Of a stretch of DNA of 64,000 nt, positions 1 to 9,829 are shown piece by piece; within the stretch, counting starts at the first letter, position 1; the number at the start of each line of letters is the position of its first letter. Origin of the DNA: Paratrimastix pyriformis (taxonomy: Eukaryota > Preaxostyla > Paratrimastigidae); the NCBI GenBank assembly GCA_027972325.1, contig JAPMOS010000004.1, positions 62,001-126,000 on the forward strand, written 5' to 3'. The position numbers were made by a program, and so were the translations under genes. The notes below the pieces were generated by a model. That model was not told where the DNA came from, did not search any database, and worked only from the letters and a program-made list of their open reading frames with translations.

Positions 1-3000
1 CCGCATGCAGCGGCGAAACCTGCAGGAGCTCGGCCTCGACTACCTGCCCGCCCCGCTGCCCGCAGGCCCGGGAGAGGACGCCGACCAGGAGGCCAGCGGC
101 GGCGGCGGCTCCGAGGATGACGAGGACGAGGAGGAAGAAGAGGGGGATGAAGATGAGGACGAGGAGGAGGACGAGGACGAAGAAGAAGAAGAAGAAGAAG
201 AAGAAGAGCCTCCGGCCGGGGCGGGCCGGGGCCTGGGGGCGGTGCCGATCGAAGTTGCCGAGGCGACCGACGGGGCCCAGCCGCCACCACACCGGGGGGG
301 CGCCCTCGAGGACGCCGCCCGGCCCGAGCGGCCCATGTCGGAGATCCCCGAGGAGCCCGCCTCGACGCCGCCCCCCCCGGGGCCGGGTGACGTTGCCACC
401 GCCACCGCCGCCGGCCGGCCGCCCCTGCCCCCGGGGGCCCGTGGTCGGCTGGCCGGTCAGCCGCGGGCCGGGGCGGAAGTGGCCTGGGGCCGGTCCTCGA
501 TCAGCGGGGACGCCGAGGAGGTGCTGGCCGTGCCCGAGCTGCCCCTCGAGGAGCCCGACGAGGACCCCGCCCAGCTGCCGGCCCGCCCCCCGCAGCCCGA
601 CGATGCCCACGGTCCGTCGGCCACCCCCCCCCCCCCCCCCCCCGATGGCCGCCACGCGCATCAGCCCCCCACGCCTTCCCCCGTTCTCGCCCGGCTCTCT
701 GCTCAGACAGCTCTCTGCGGGGGCCCTGCGGGGGGCACGGATGCGTGTGGGCAGCCTTCCAGACGCTGCGCCAGTTCGTGCTGGGGCTGCCCGAGCAGCT
801 TGCCCGGCCCGAGATCACCGAGGTGACGGCCGACGGGCGGGTGCTCCGGTCGGGGGTGCGCCTCTCGACCCGGCAGACCCTGGGCAGCTTCCTGGAGGGC
901 CCCTTCTGGCGGTGGACCTCGCTGGGGGCCGTCCTGCTGACTCTGCTCTTCCTGTGGCTCGACCCGGCCCCCCAGCTGGCCCGCATGCGGACGGGCTCCC
1001 AGCCGGCGGCCGACCCGGCCCAGGCCCAGGCCCTGGAGGCCCTCCACGAGGCCTGCGCGGCCATGGACTGGCTCTACGTGGCCTTCTGCGTGGTCGAGCT
1101 GTGCCTGACGGCCGCCGGGCGGGGCCTCCGGGCGGCCCTGCGGTCGGGCTCGGTGTGGCTCAACGGGCTGGTGGGCCTGTCGATGGTCTTCAACCTGTTC
1201 CCCATCCACGCGGCCAGCCCGCCCTTCGCCCAGGCCTTCGTCCGGCCCCTGAAGGGCCTCCGGCCCCTGCTGCTGGTCAGCCACATCACCGAGGTGCGCA
1301 AGGCGGCCCTGAGCGTGGTCCTGGCCCTGCCCGAGCTGCTCCAGCTGGCCGCCCTGGGCTTCCTGATCCTCTTCGTGGTGGCCGTCGTGGGCATCGAGCA
1401 GTTCGGCAGCTGGTTCGGGGCCACCGACCGCTACGCGGTCACCTTCGCCAACGTCTTCACCGCCATGCAGTCCCTCTACGAGCTCATCTCCCAGGAGGGT
1501 CCGTTTTTTTCGCGCGCCGCCCCACCCTCGAGACGACGACCCACTCGCTGGGGGGGTGCACTCGACATGGAAGCGCCCCTTGGCTGGTCCTGAGCCGCCC
1601 TGGGGACTGTGTGTGTGTGGCGTGCAGGCTGGCCAACGACGGCCTACAAGTTCGTCGTCAAGGCCATGGACTACGGGGCGAGCCCGCTGGGGCCGATCAT
1701 CTTCTTCATCCTGGTCACCTTCGTGGGCCTCTTCATCAACGCCATGCTCATCAGGTCCGTCGTCCGACGGCCCGCGCCCGCCCGCCACCACCGCCGCTCC
1801 TCGGTGCCCGCCGCTCGTCTCTCCCCCTCACTCTTCTGCCTCCGCTCCCTCCGATCATCGTGATGCACCTGCACGCGGACCTCTCCACCCCCCCTCCCCC
1901 CCTCCCCCTTCATCAATCAGTACGCTGACGAGCCGGGTGCCGGCCAACATGACCCGGCTCGAGGGGCTCGACCTGCTGCAGCCCGAGGAGCGGCGCCTCT
2001 TCAAGCTGCTCATGGCGGCGGCCGAGCTGCGGCCCCGGCGCGGCAACACCCTGCCCACGGCGGCCCACGGCCCCGCGGCGGAAGGCGGGGCTCAGCCAGG
2101 CGGCCGCGGCGGGGCTCGCCGAGGGGCCGGGGGGTGGTGGCTCTGGGCGCGGCTGCAGGCGCACCGGTTGATGAAGGCCCGGCCCGTGGCCGTGGCCCGG
2201 GTGGTGCTGACCCTTGCCTCGGTGGTCTCCTCGGCCCTGGTGCACCGGGCCCAGGGGCCCGCCTGGGACGGGGCCCTCTTCGTGGTCAACCTGGTCTTCG
2301 CCTGCCTGTTCTGGGTCGAGGCCGCCCTCGAGCTGGCCGGCTGGGGGCTGGCCCGCTATCTGGAGCGGCCCGCCAACGGGGTCGACCTGCTGGTCTGCCT
2401 GATGGCCACCGTCAACCTCTGGGCGCCCGCCGTGCCCTCGCTGTCCTTCCTGCGCCTGGTCCGGCTGCTGGGCCTGCTGGGCCCGGGCAGCGCCCTGCTG
2501 CTCTCCCTCCGGGCGGCCGCGCCCCGGCTGCTGGCCACCACGGGCCTGCTGGTCATCGTGCTGGCATGCTTCGCCACCACCGGGATGTACCTCTGGTACG
2601 ACACGGCCCCCGGGGTCCAGATCGACCACGGCCAGGTCGCTATTCCCCCCCCACCCACCCACCTACCCCCCCCCCCCCCCCCCCCCCCCCACACACACAC
2701 ACAGACACACCACAACCACCACAACCAACCACAACCACCACAACCAACCACAACCACCAACAACCGACCCCCACCAACCACCACCGCGTTTTGCTCTCGC
2801 CTTCCGCGGTCTCATTGGCTACCCCACGGGCGCCTGGATGGGTGGGGCGGCATGGCGTGGACCGGGGTGTGCAGGGCTTCGTCAACTTCAACTCGCTGGG
2901 CACCTCGATGCTGGTGCTGGCCCGGTGCATGACGGGCGAGGACTGGTCGGCCGCCCCGCGTCGCGCCTGGGAGGGAGGGAGGGAGGGACGGAGGGAGGGA

Positions 3001-5335
3001 CGGAGGGAGGGACGGAGGGACGGAGGGACGGAGGGACGGAGGGACGGAGGGACGGAGGGACGGAGGGACGGAGGGACGGAGGGAGGGACGGAGGGACGGA
3101 GGGACGGAGGGAGGGACGGAGGGAGGGAGAGCCCATGGTCACGCCTGCTCACCCGTCGCTGCTTGTCTCCGCACGCTGCCGCCCTCTGCTGCCGATCCGC
3201 CGCGGGGCCGCTCCAGGCCGACAGTCATGAGGTTCGCATGCCCCGTGCCCCCGTGCCCCACCCCCCCCCCACCCCCCCACCCCCCCCGATCCAACCTCCC
3301 CGCCCCTCTCTGCGGGACCGTCACCACCCTTTCCTGACCTGGTGGGGCACGGGGCGGGTAGGACTGCACGGTCGAGCCGCCCGACTGCAGCCTGCCCGGC
3401 AACACGACCGACCTGACCGAATACCCCATGGTCGCATGGGGTCCGCGCCTGCCCCCCACACACACACACACACACACACATATACGGTTGCACCGACCGC
3501 GTCTCGTCTCTGCCCGCGCCGCCCCGGAACGCAGGGACCTGCGGCAGCGGCGCCTGGGGCCGCATTTACTGGATGCTCTTCTACTTCGTGGTGGCCTGGG
3601 TGCTCCTCGTCTGCCCACCCATCCCCCCCCCCCCCCCCACCTCCCACCCCCACGCGCACACACACGTACGCATGCCGCGACCGGTGTGACCCATGACATT
3701 GCGTGCTGTGTGGTGGCTGGCCGGGTGGGTGGCTGGCCGGGTGGGTGGCTGGCTCTGACTGGCTGGCTGGCCGGGTGGGTGGCTGGCCGGGTGGGTGGCT
3801 GGCCGGGTGGCGCGGGGCAGCATTCACGGCGCTGCTGATCGGGCCCCTGAAGGCCTCCATCACCGAGCGGGAGGAGTGGGAGGAGGAGCTCGACCAGGCC
3901 GAGGGCGGCGACCAGGAAGGGGCGGCGACGGCCCGGGTGACGAGGAGAAGGGCGCGGGCGCTGGGGCGGCGGCCCCGCCGGGCGGCGAGGGGCAGCCCCG
4001 GGAGGAGGCCCCCAAGGAGCAGCGGGCGGGCCGGCGGAAGGGGAAAGATGCCGTCTCGACCTACCTGCGCCCCTCCGACCTCACCCAGTTCGTCAGGGTC
4101 CGCACCATCAACCTGTCGCACCCCCCCCCCCCCCCCCCTCCCCGAGCTGCCTGGCTTATCGCGTCCACGGCGCTGTGATTTGGGCGACATGTGCGGGCGG
4201 GCGGGGCTGCAGCTGTGGCGCAAGTACGACCCCTACGGGACGGGCTTCGTGCCGCTGGGGAGCTGGAGTCCCTCTTCGGGCGCCTCTCCTACCCCTGGGC
4301 CCCGTACTCCAGCCAGCCGGCCCCGGCCAGGCCCATGACCAGCCCCGCGCCCAGGTCCGCCCCCCCCCCCCCCCCCCCCCCCCGCCCGCCCGCCCGCCCG
4401 CCCGCCCGCCCGTGGTGTCGACCAATCCCCTCGCACACCTCGCGCACCCCGGCCGATAGGGCGCCGACGCGGTCCAGCCCGTGGCGGCCACAGACCCTGA
4501 CCCACAGATGCAGGTCTGCATCCCTCACCCACCCACCCCGTCCGCGGCCCCTCCGCTCGTCGGTCGTCGACTGATCTCGCCGTGGTGGTTGGTCCCTGCT
4601 CTTGGGTTGGCCCTCTTGGGCGGGCAGGAGGTCGCGGGCCTTCATCTCGCGGCTGGGGATCCCCGTGACGGGGCCGGCTCGCGCCAGATCGATTGAGATC
4701 GCTCTGTCCTCGTTCCTGGTCGACCGCCCTCCTGTTCCTCCTCTCCTCCTCCTCCTCCTCCTCCTCCTCCTCCTCCTCCTCCACCTCCTCCGACTCCGAC
4801 TCCGACTCCGACTCCGACTCCGACTCCTACTCTTACACTCCCTCCTCCTCCTCCTCCTTTTCATTGGACCCACCAAAATCGTTGTGCCTTTGCGGAATGT
4901 GGGGGGTGACTGCAGACCCACCCCCGCTATCCGCAACGGCTGGTGGTGGTCCAGGAGCGAGACTGGGGCAAGTTCAACCACTGGACGGCCGCCACCCACT
5001 GGCTGCGGCGGTTCTTCTGCCCCCGGTCGACCATCCGGCTCAAGGTGACCCGCGATGCGGGCCGGGTCAGAATCGCCCAGGATTCACAGGAATACCCCTT
5101 CAGCGCGGATAGCTTCCCCAAGGGGCAGCCGGCCACCGTCACCATTGCCGAGTCGCCCTCCCTCAATGCCGCCCGCACCCGTGCCACCCTGAAACGGCGC
5201 GGTTTTTCTGCGTCTCCGTCGCCATCTCCTACGACAGGCGATCAAAATCCACCAAGAGAGCGCCTCGTCGTCAGTGGTCCCGGAACAGTCGAGGCGCCAC
5301 TCCATGTGACAACCCATTTCGAGGCGGAGGTTTAA
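1..5335 (+). CDS. Voltage-gated cation channel alpha subunit, domains III-IV and C-tail (5' partial)
   Basis: This is the 3' half of a four-domain channel of the Cav/Cch1/NALCN superfamily; domains I-II would lie upstream of the window. The first exon encodes an acidic linker (long Asp/Glu run, about 115-210). Domain III is in exons near 752-1502 and 1628-1754, with six membrane segments and the pore sequence LYELISQEGW. Domain IV is near 1916-2640, and its pore is in an exon near 2876-2955 (VLARCMTGEDW). Both pores carry a Glu at the filter position, which in this family favours calcium. The last membrane segment lies near 3535-3600. A degenerate EF-hand of the Cav C-tail type (LWRKYDPYGTGF) lies near 4206-4260, and the final exon near 4935-5335 ends at TAA. 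Voltage-sensor helices have few Arg/Lys. Introns carry C runs and minisatellites. Two one-base frame slips occur near 3930-3950 and 4255-4265, each next to a G run. Exon edges around 2950-3430 are uncertain. Identification as a Cav-type channel is firm; the subtype is not. Confidence 0.85.
2970..3130. repeat. GGAGGGAC-type minisatellite in a channel intron
   Basis: A tandem array of GGAGGGAC, GGAC and GGAGG units fills most of the intron that follows the domain IV pore exon. It has no coding role. Confidence 0.9.
3714..3812. repeat. 16-bp minisatellite in a channel intron
   Basis: About six copies of GGCTGGCCGGGTGGGT fill the intron after the last membrane-segment exon. Confidence 0.85.
4735..4860. 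repeat. Trinucleotide and hexanucleotide array in a channel intron
   Basis: Consecutive (CTC)n and (GACTCC)n tracts form a pyrimidine-rich stretch in the intron upstream of the last channel exon. Confidence 0.85.
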
Positions 5336-5460
5336 CTCTGCTACTTGTTTTGCGTGCGAGTTAGAGTGTACGTGTTGGTTGTCTTTTCCTTTCGAAGACA
5401 ACCCCCGGCTTTTTTTCTCTGTTCAATTGAGGGTGCGTGGACAGAGTCCATCGGGTGATA

Positions 5461-6743
5461 ACGTGGGAACTTATAACCCGAGAATCGCCACCAAACCCGG
5501 CACAATTGAAATTTGATTTTGGGGTCCTTCCGGGGGCGCACCCCTCGAGGCGTCAGGAGATCCGGAAACCCCAAACCCCAAAGAAACTCAACGTAGGCCC
5601 AGAGAATCCCGGTGAGGGATGGCTGGTCCAGGACCTCGATCAGATGTCGACCTCATTCCGGACCCAACCTGCCCAAATGGCAGCAGAACAGAAAAACTAA
5701 CATGCGGATCTATTGCAACTCGACGTGTTACGTAGAAACATGCAAAAATCACGATGCGGCGCCGAGGTCGGGGGGTGACGCGGCAGGCAGGCAGGGTTGG
5801 GGCAAGGCAATCGCCCCGGCACGGAGGCGGTCATGGCGCCTGGAACAGGACAACACGTGGCCCGTGTCCAAGGGGAGGCATATATTCACACCCCCGGGAG
5901 AGGTGGGGGCGGGACACTGTCAGCTGAGTGGGGGTGGGCAGCGGGGGCATGGCAGGGCCGCAAAACGCGGAGTCAAAGCGCCGCGGAGGGGTAGGTGCCC
6001 CCGGGGGGATCCCTCCACCATGAATCGATGGAACCCCGGAGTCCCGAGGTGAAGGCAAGAACTGGCGTCTCGCCTGCAAAACGCGTCACCTTTGCCGGGG
6101 CGGCGATGGGGTCCCCTGATCCGGGGGGCCACATGAATTCTGGCCCCTGTGCTCTGGGTGTTTCTCCGGGGCGCCTCGGGTGTCCAGGGAACTGGAGGGG
6201 ACCATCAACGGAAGCCACCCGACCAACTGACGCGGACCTCCTCCCTCTGCCACGCCTCGCCGAGACGGGTCAGGGGCCCCCGTGGCCAGGAAAGCGGTTG
6301 TGCGCTCGGCGCATGCATGGTCCCGCGGATGGCAACCACAGATCGCGGAAAGACTGTGGACGGGCGTTTGGGATCGAGAGGATTCGTGATGGAATGAAGA
6401 CAGACGGGGTGGTCGAAGATCATCAGTCGACATTTAATGTCGGTGAAATGTTCGGGTTGGACACAGTTCCACTTTCAAAAGATACGCCAACGAGTTGTGG
6501 CCACTCTGCAGGGAGTTCGCCAGTGAAAGGCTCTTCTTGGACGAACAACTTCAACAAACTGGTTTCGATCGAGCCTGGTCGATCGGTTTGGCTGCAGCCT
6601 TCGCCGCGACAGCGGGTAAAACTCGGAGACCCGTCCGGTCTGACGGGCCAATTGGGAGCCCCCAGAGTCGCTCCGAGCTCTGCCGGCGAGGCCGTTTTTG
6701 GTGTCGGGTTTGGTGGCGATTCTCGGGTTACAGGTTCCCACGT
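5461..6743. mobile_element. TIR-bounded DNA transposon, probably non-autonomous, with TA target duplication
   Basis: Positions 5461-5503 and 6701-6743 are inverted copies of each other (40 of 43 bases match by eye). The ends read ACGTGGGAAC inward from both sides. Each end is flanked directly by TA (5459-5460 and 6744-6745), the target duplication expected of Tc1/mariner-like elements. The 1283-bp body holds no open frame that I recognise as a transposase, so it is best read as a non-autonomous derivative. The element occupies nearly the whole interval between the channel gene and RPN10, whose start codon is only 80 bp away, so it sits where RPN10's promoter would be. The superfamily is inferred only from the TA duplication and the terminal repeats. 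Confidence 0.75.
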
Positions 6744-6824
6744 TAGTTGACTGTTCTAACATGAATAGAGCCGCAATAACCCGACGGAAGCTCAGCTCAC
6801 GCAAAAAGGATCGCGAAGCCTGGA

Positions 6825-8323
6825 ATGTCCGAAGCTACCGTGTTCTGGTCCGTCCATGACTATCGGAATAGATTTCTTGTTTCTAACTTTCACCGCCAAT
6901 TCCGCGCTTGCTTTCCGAATCCGACTGTAGCGTTGACAATTCAGAGTACATGCGCAACACCGATTACTCTCCTTCCCGCATGGACGCCCAGCGCGCTGCC
7001 GCTTGTTTGGCAATTGATTCCAAATCGAGCAAGAATCCCGAGAGTACTGTCGGACTAGTGAAGATGGCCCCACCCGAAGCTCTTTCAAGCTGCACCACAG
7101 ACATTGGTACTGTTCTTCGACAAATGGAACAGATGCAACTTGAAGGAAGGACCGCCCTCCAGCCTTCGATTCAGATCGCTCAGGTTTGTCCTGCAGGCTC
7201 GCCACCGCCGCACAGAACTCCCGCCCCTCCGTAGCTGGTGCTGAAGAGGCGCCCCACCCGCGAGCAAGCTCAACGCGTGATTGTTTTCATTGGAAGTCCC
7301 ATCGCTGAAGATAAGGCCTCTCTCGAGAAGCTCGGGAAGCAGCTTCGCGTCTGTGTCTCCGCGCCTCCTCCGGCTTCAACTCCTTCTCTCTCTCTCCCTC
7401 CAGCGCTCGAACATCGCCTTGGATGTTGTCAGCTTTGGGGAAGTGGTCGATAACACCGAAAAACTGGAGACTTTGGTGAACGCCGCCAATAAGGACGGCA
7501 ACAGTCACCTCGTGACGATTCCCCCCGGCCCCTCCATCATGGCTGACTGCATTATCAGCTCTCCCATCATTGACGCCTCTGCCATTGGGACGATTACTGG
7601 TGGCGTTCGGGGACCCGCTGGCGCCGCCACTGGTGGGGATCTCTCCCAGGATCCCGAGCTGGCCTGGGTCTGGCCTTTGGCATGAATGATGGTGGGGCAG
7701 GGCGGGACGTGCTGTGCTCGTCGGATTCTCACACCGTCACTTCCCGTAGGCACTCGAACAATCTCGGATGGAAATGGAGGCGCAAGAGAAGGCCGCCATC
7801 GAGGCCAGCAAGAAATCTGACGCAGCGACCCCCGCCGGACCCTCAGGCACTGCCGGTCTGATCTGTGGCCGTTTGCTTTTCCTCGCTGACCCTTCAGCAG
7901 CCATGGAGCTGGACGACGACGCTTTGATGCAGCAAGCACTGCTTATGTCCCTCGAAGGTGCCCAAGCTGCAACTCCCGAGCACAAGGCGCCCCCTCCCCC
8001 CTCTGCTCCCGCCACGAGCACTCCCGCCACCCCCGCCCCCGCCCCCGCTGCCCCTGCCGCCAAACCGACGGGGGCTCCCGAACTGGATAGCGATATGGTG
8101 AACGTGCTGGCCGACGAAGAGTTTGTTCGGAAAACGATGATCGATCAGGGTCTTGACCCCGACGACCCCACCGTCCAGGTCTGTTGATCAAAATCTGCTG
8201 ACTGAAATGGTTCACAACCATTCATAGGCTCTGATCGCTTCGCTCAGGCCCGATCACCCAGCTCCAGCCAAGCCAGCCCAACAACCGCCGAAAGAAGAGA
8301 AGAAGGATGAGAAGAAGGAGTGA
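6825..8323 (+). CDS. RPN10: 26S proteasome ubiquitin receptor RPN10 (PSMD4)
   Basis: RPN10 sits at the lid-base interface of the 26S proteasome and captures polyubiquitinated substrates. Exons: 6825-6847, 6931-7183, 7235-7348, 7404-7667, 7750-7855, 7901-8178, 8228-8323; together they give an uninterrupted 377-residue protein, the usual family length. The first exon-exon join restores the family signature CVDNSEYMRN at the start of the VWA domain. SHLVTIPPGPS is another family hallmark. Two ubiquitin-interacting motifs follow: DPELAWALEQSRMEMEA (split over the 7667/7750 junction) and an ELDDDALMQQALLMSL segment in exon 6. The tail is Pro/Ala-rich and then Lys/Glu-rich, as in relatives. All six introns are 45-86 nt, and donors are GTCTG, GTCCG or GTTTG. 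The start codon was chosen because it matches the conserved short first exon. Confidence 0.96.
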
Positions 8324-8504
8324 ATTGGCAATGTTGCGTTGATTCCACTTTCTGTTGAATATTCATGTTAGATGGTGTTCCACAAAAGGACGCCTCCGAA
8401 CGCAATTCTTCTGCTGTTGTTTCGTTGGGTCATCAAACAACCCGCCAAAGCCCAATCGGGTTTTGCTCCTATAGCCGGGGTGTTTCATTCCTAAGCAAAC
8501 AAAA

Positions 8505-9378
8505 ATGAGGCCAATGCCTTCTCGTGGTGGGCCGCGCGGTGGTTTCCGCGGTGGTCGCGGCGGCGGTTTCCGCGGTGGCCGTGGTGGTGGCTTTGGCCGC
8601 GACCAGCAATCTTATGGCCCTCCTGCCGAAATCATTGGTTCGTCTTCGACCGTATTTCCATCCATTTCCGACCGCATTACTGTCCCTGCGTTTAGAGATG
8701 GGCGCTTTCTCTCATGAGTGTGAGGGCGATCTCGTTTGCAAGGCCACCACCGATAAGGTGCCCTACTTCAACGCCTTCATCTTCCTCGAAAACAAGAGCC
8801 AAATCGGTAAGGTTGATGAAGTTCTGGGCCCCTTCAACGAACTTGTCTGTTTTCTGCGCTCCATCCATTTTTCCTTTATATCAAAAAAATGTTTCCCCAG
8901 TATTTTTCCGTGAAGCCCGATGAGGGTATTAAGGCCAGCTCGTTCAAGGCCGGCGACAAGGTTTACATCAGCAGTGATAAGATTCGCACCAAGGATTCCC
9001 TCCTTCCTAAGCCCAAGTCTGTCTTCCACACCCCGAACCCTTCTCTAAAACACGCATCATTCTTTCTCTCCCACGAAACTCGACCTGCATTCCTTTTTTG
9101 ACATCGGTCATTATTAATAGGCCCACCGCTTCCGGTCTGTTCGACACCCCTCCTCGCTTTTCGTTCACGTCCTCCTCCACTTTTCACCAGCCGGTGGTCG
9201 TGGTGGCCGCGGTGGAGCTCGCGGCGGTGCTCGCGGTGGCCGCGGTGGCGGGTTCCGTGGTGGCCGCGGTGGCGGGTTCCGTGGTGGCCGTGGCGGCGGG
9301 TTCCGTGGCGGCCGTGGCGGCGGGTTCCGTGGTGGCCGCGGTGGCGGGTTCCGTGGTGGGTTCCGTGGCTCGAGCTGA
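8505..9378 (+). CDS. GAR1: H/ACA snoRNP core protein GAR1
   Basis: GAR1 belongs to the H/ACA ribonucleoprotein that pseudouridylates rRNA and snRNA in the nucleolus and Cajal bodies. Exons: 8505-8637, 8696-8844, 8901-9016, a 14-nt micro-exon 9121-9134, and 9191-9378; together they encode 199 residues. The layout is the classic one: an N-terminal Gly/Arg-rich segment, a central core beginning [13 protein letters not shown] with [16 protein letters not shown] and [15 protein letters not shown], and a second long Gly-Gly-Arg/Phe tail. The micro-exon is needed to keep the reading frame between KPKP and the C-terminal RGG array. The gene follows RPN10 on the same strand after 181 bp and faces CDK10 tail to tail. 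Confidence 0.96.
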
Positions 9379-9829
9379 AGTTAACGTTAACCAGTCGCAA
9401 GCACGCACCACCACCCCACCCACCCCTCTCTCCCCCCCGGCGCTTGCTCCTCCTCCCCGGCCGTGTCCGCTGGCTGGGTGGCTTCTCGTTGTCGGCGTTG
9501 GCTCTGGTGAGGCTCTTCTCTCGTCCTCTGCCTTTCCTTCCCCGGAAGAACACCCCTTCGTCGTCCCCCACACGCGGCTGTCGGCAGGGCGCGGTTGGTT
9601 AATTTTTTTTCGAAAGGAAACGAGGTGGGTTGATCCCATTCCATGAAGCCGAGGTGGGGCGAGACCAAACAAGCCCTCACCAGCTCAGCTCAGCTCAGCC
9701 CTCGAGGAGCCGGACGCCGTCGGTGGCATCTATCGCTCTTCCCGCGGTCCGACTTGGGAGGAGGCGAACCGCCGATGGGCGCGATGGGCTGTTGTTCTGT
9801 GGGGGGCCCTGGGGCGCGGGTGGGGCCGA
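9379..9829. other. Intergenic interval between convergent GAR1 and CDK10
   Basis: This 451-bp stretch between two stop codons should hold both 3' untranslated regions. I see only a short AGCTC tandem (about 9680-9705). No gene or structured element is recognisable. Confidence 0.6.

Noticed and set aside
117-1928. A 603-codon frame overlapping the start of the channel gene
   Set aside because: It is Arg/Pro-rich and out of frame with the channel's membrane segments; a GC shadow.
5995-6750. A 251-codon frame inside the TIR element as a possible transposase
   Set aside because: It shows no DDE-type spacing or helix-turn-helix that I can recognise and runs through the right terminal repeat.
9191-9375. 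The GGTGGCCGCGGTGGCGGGTTC-like tandem as a non-coding minisatellite
   Set aside because: It encodes the expected RGG tail of GAR1 in frame and ends in a stop codon.
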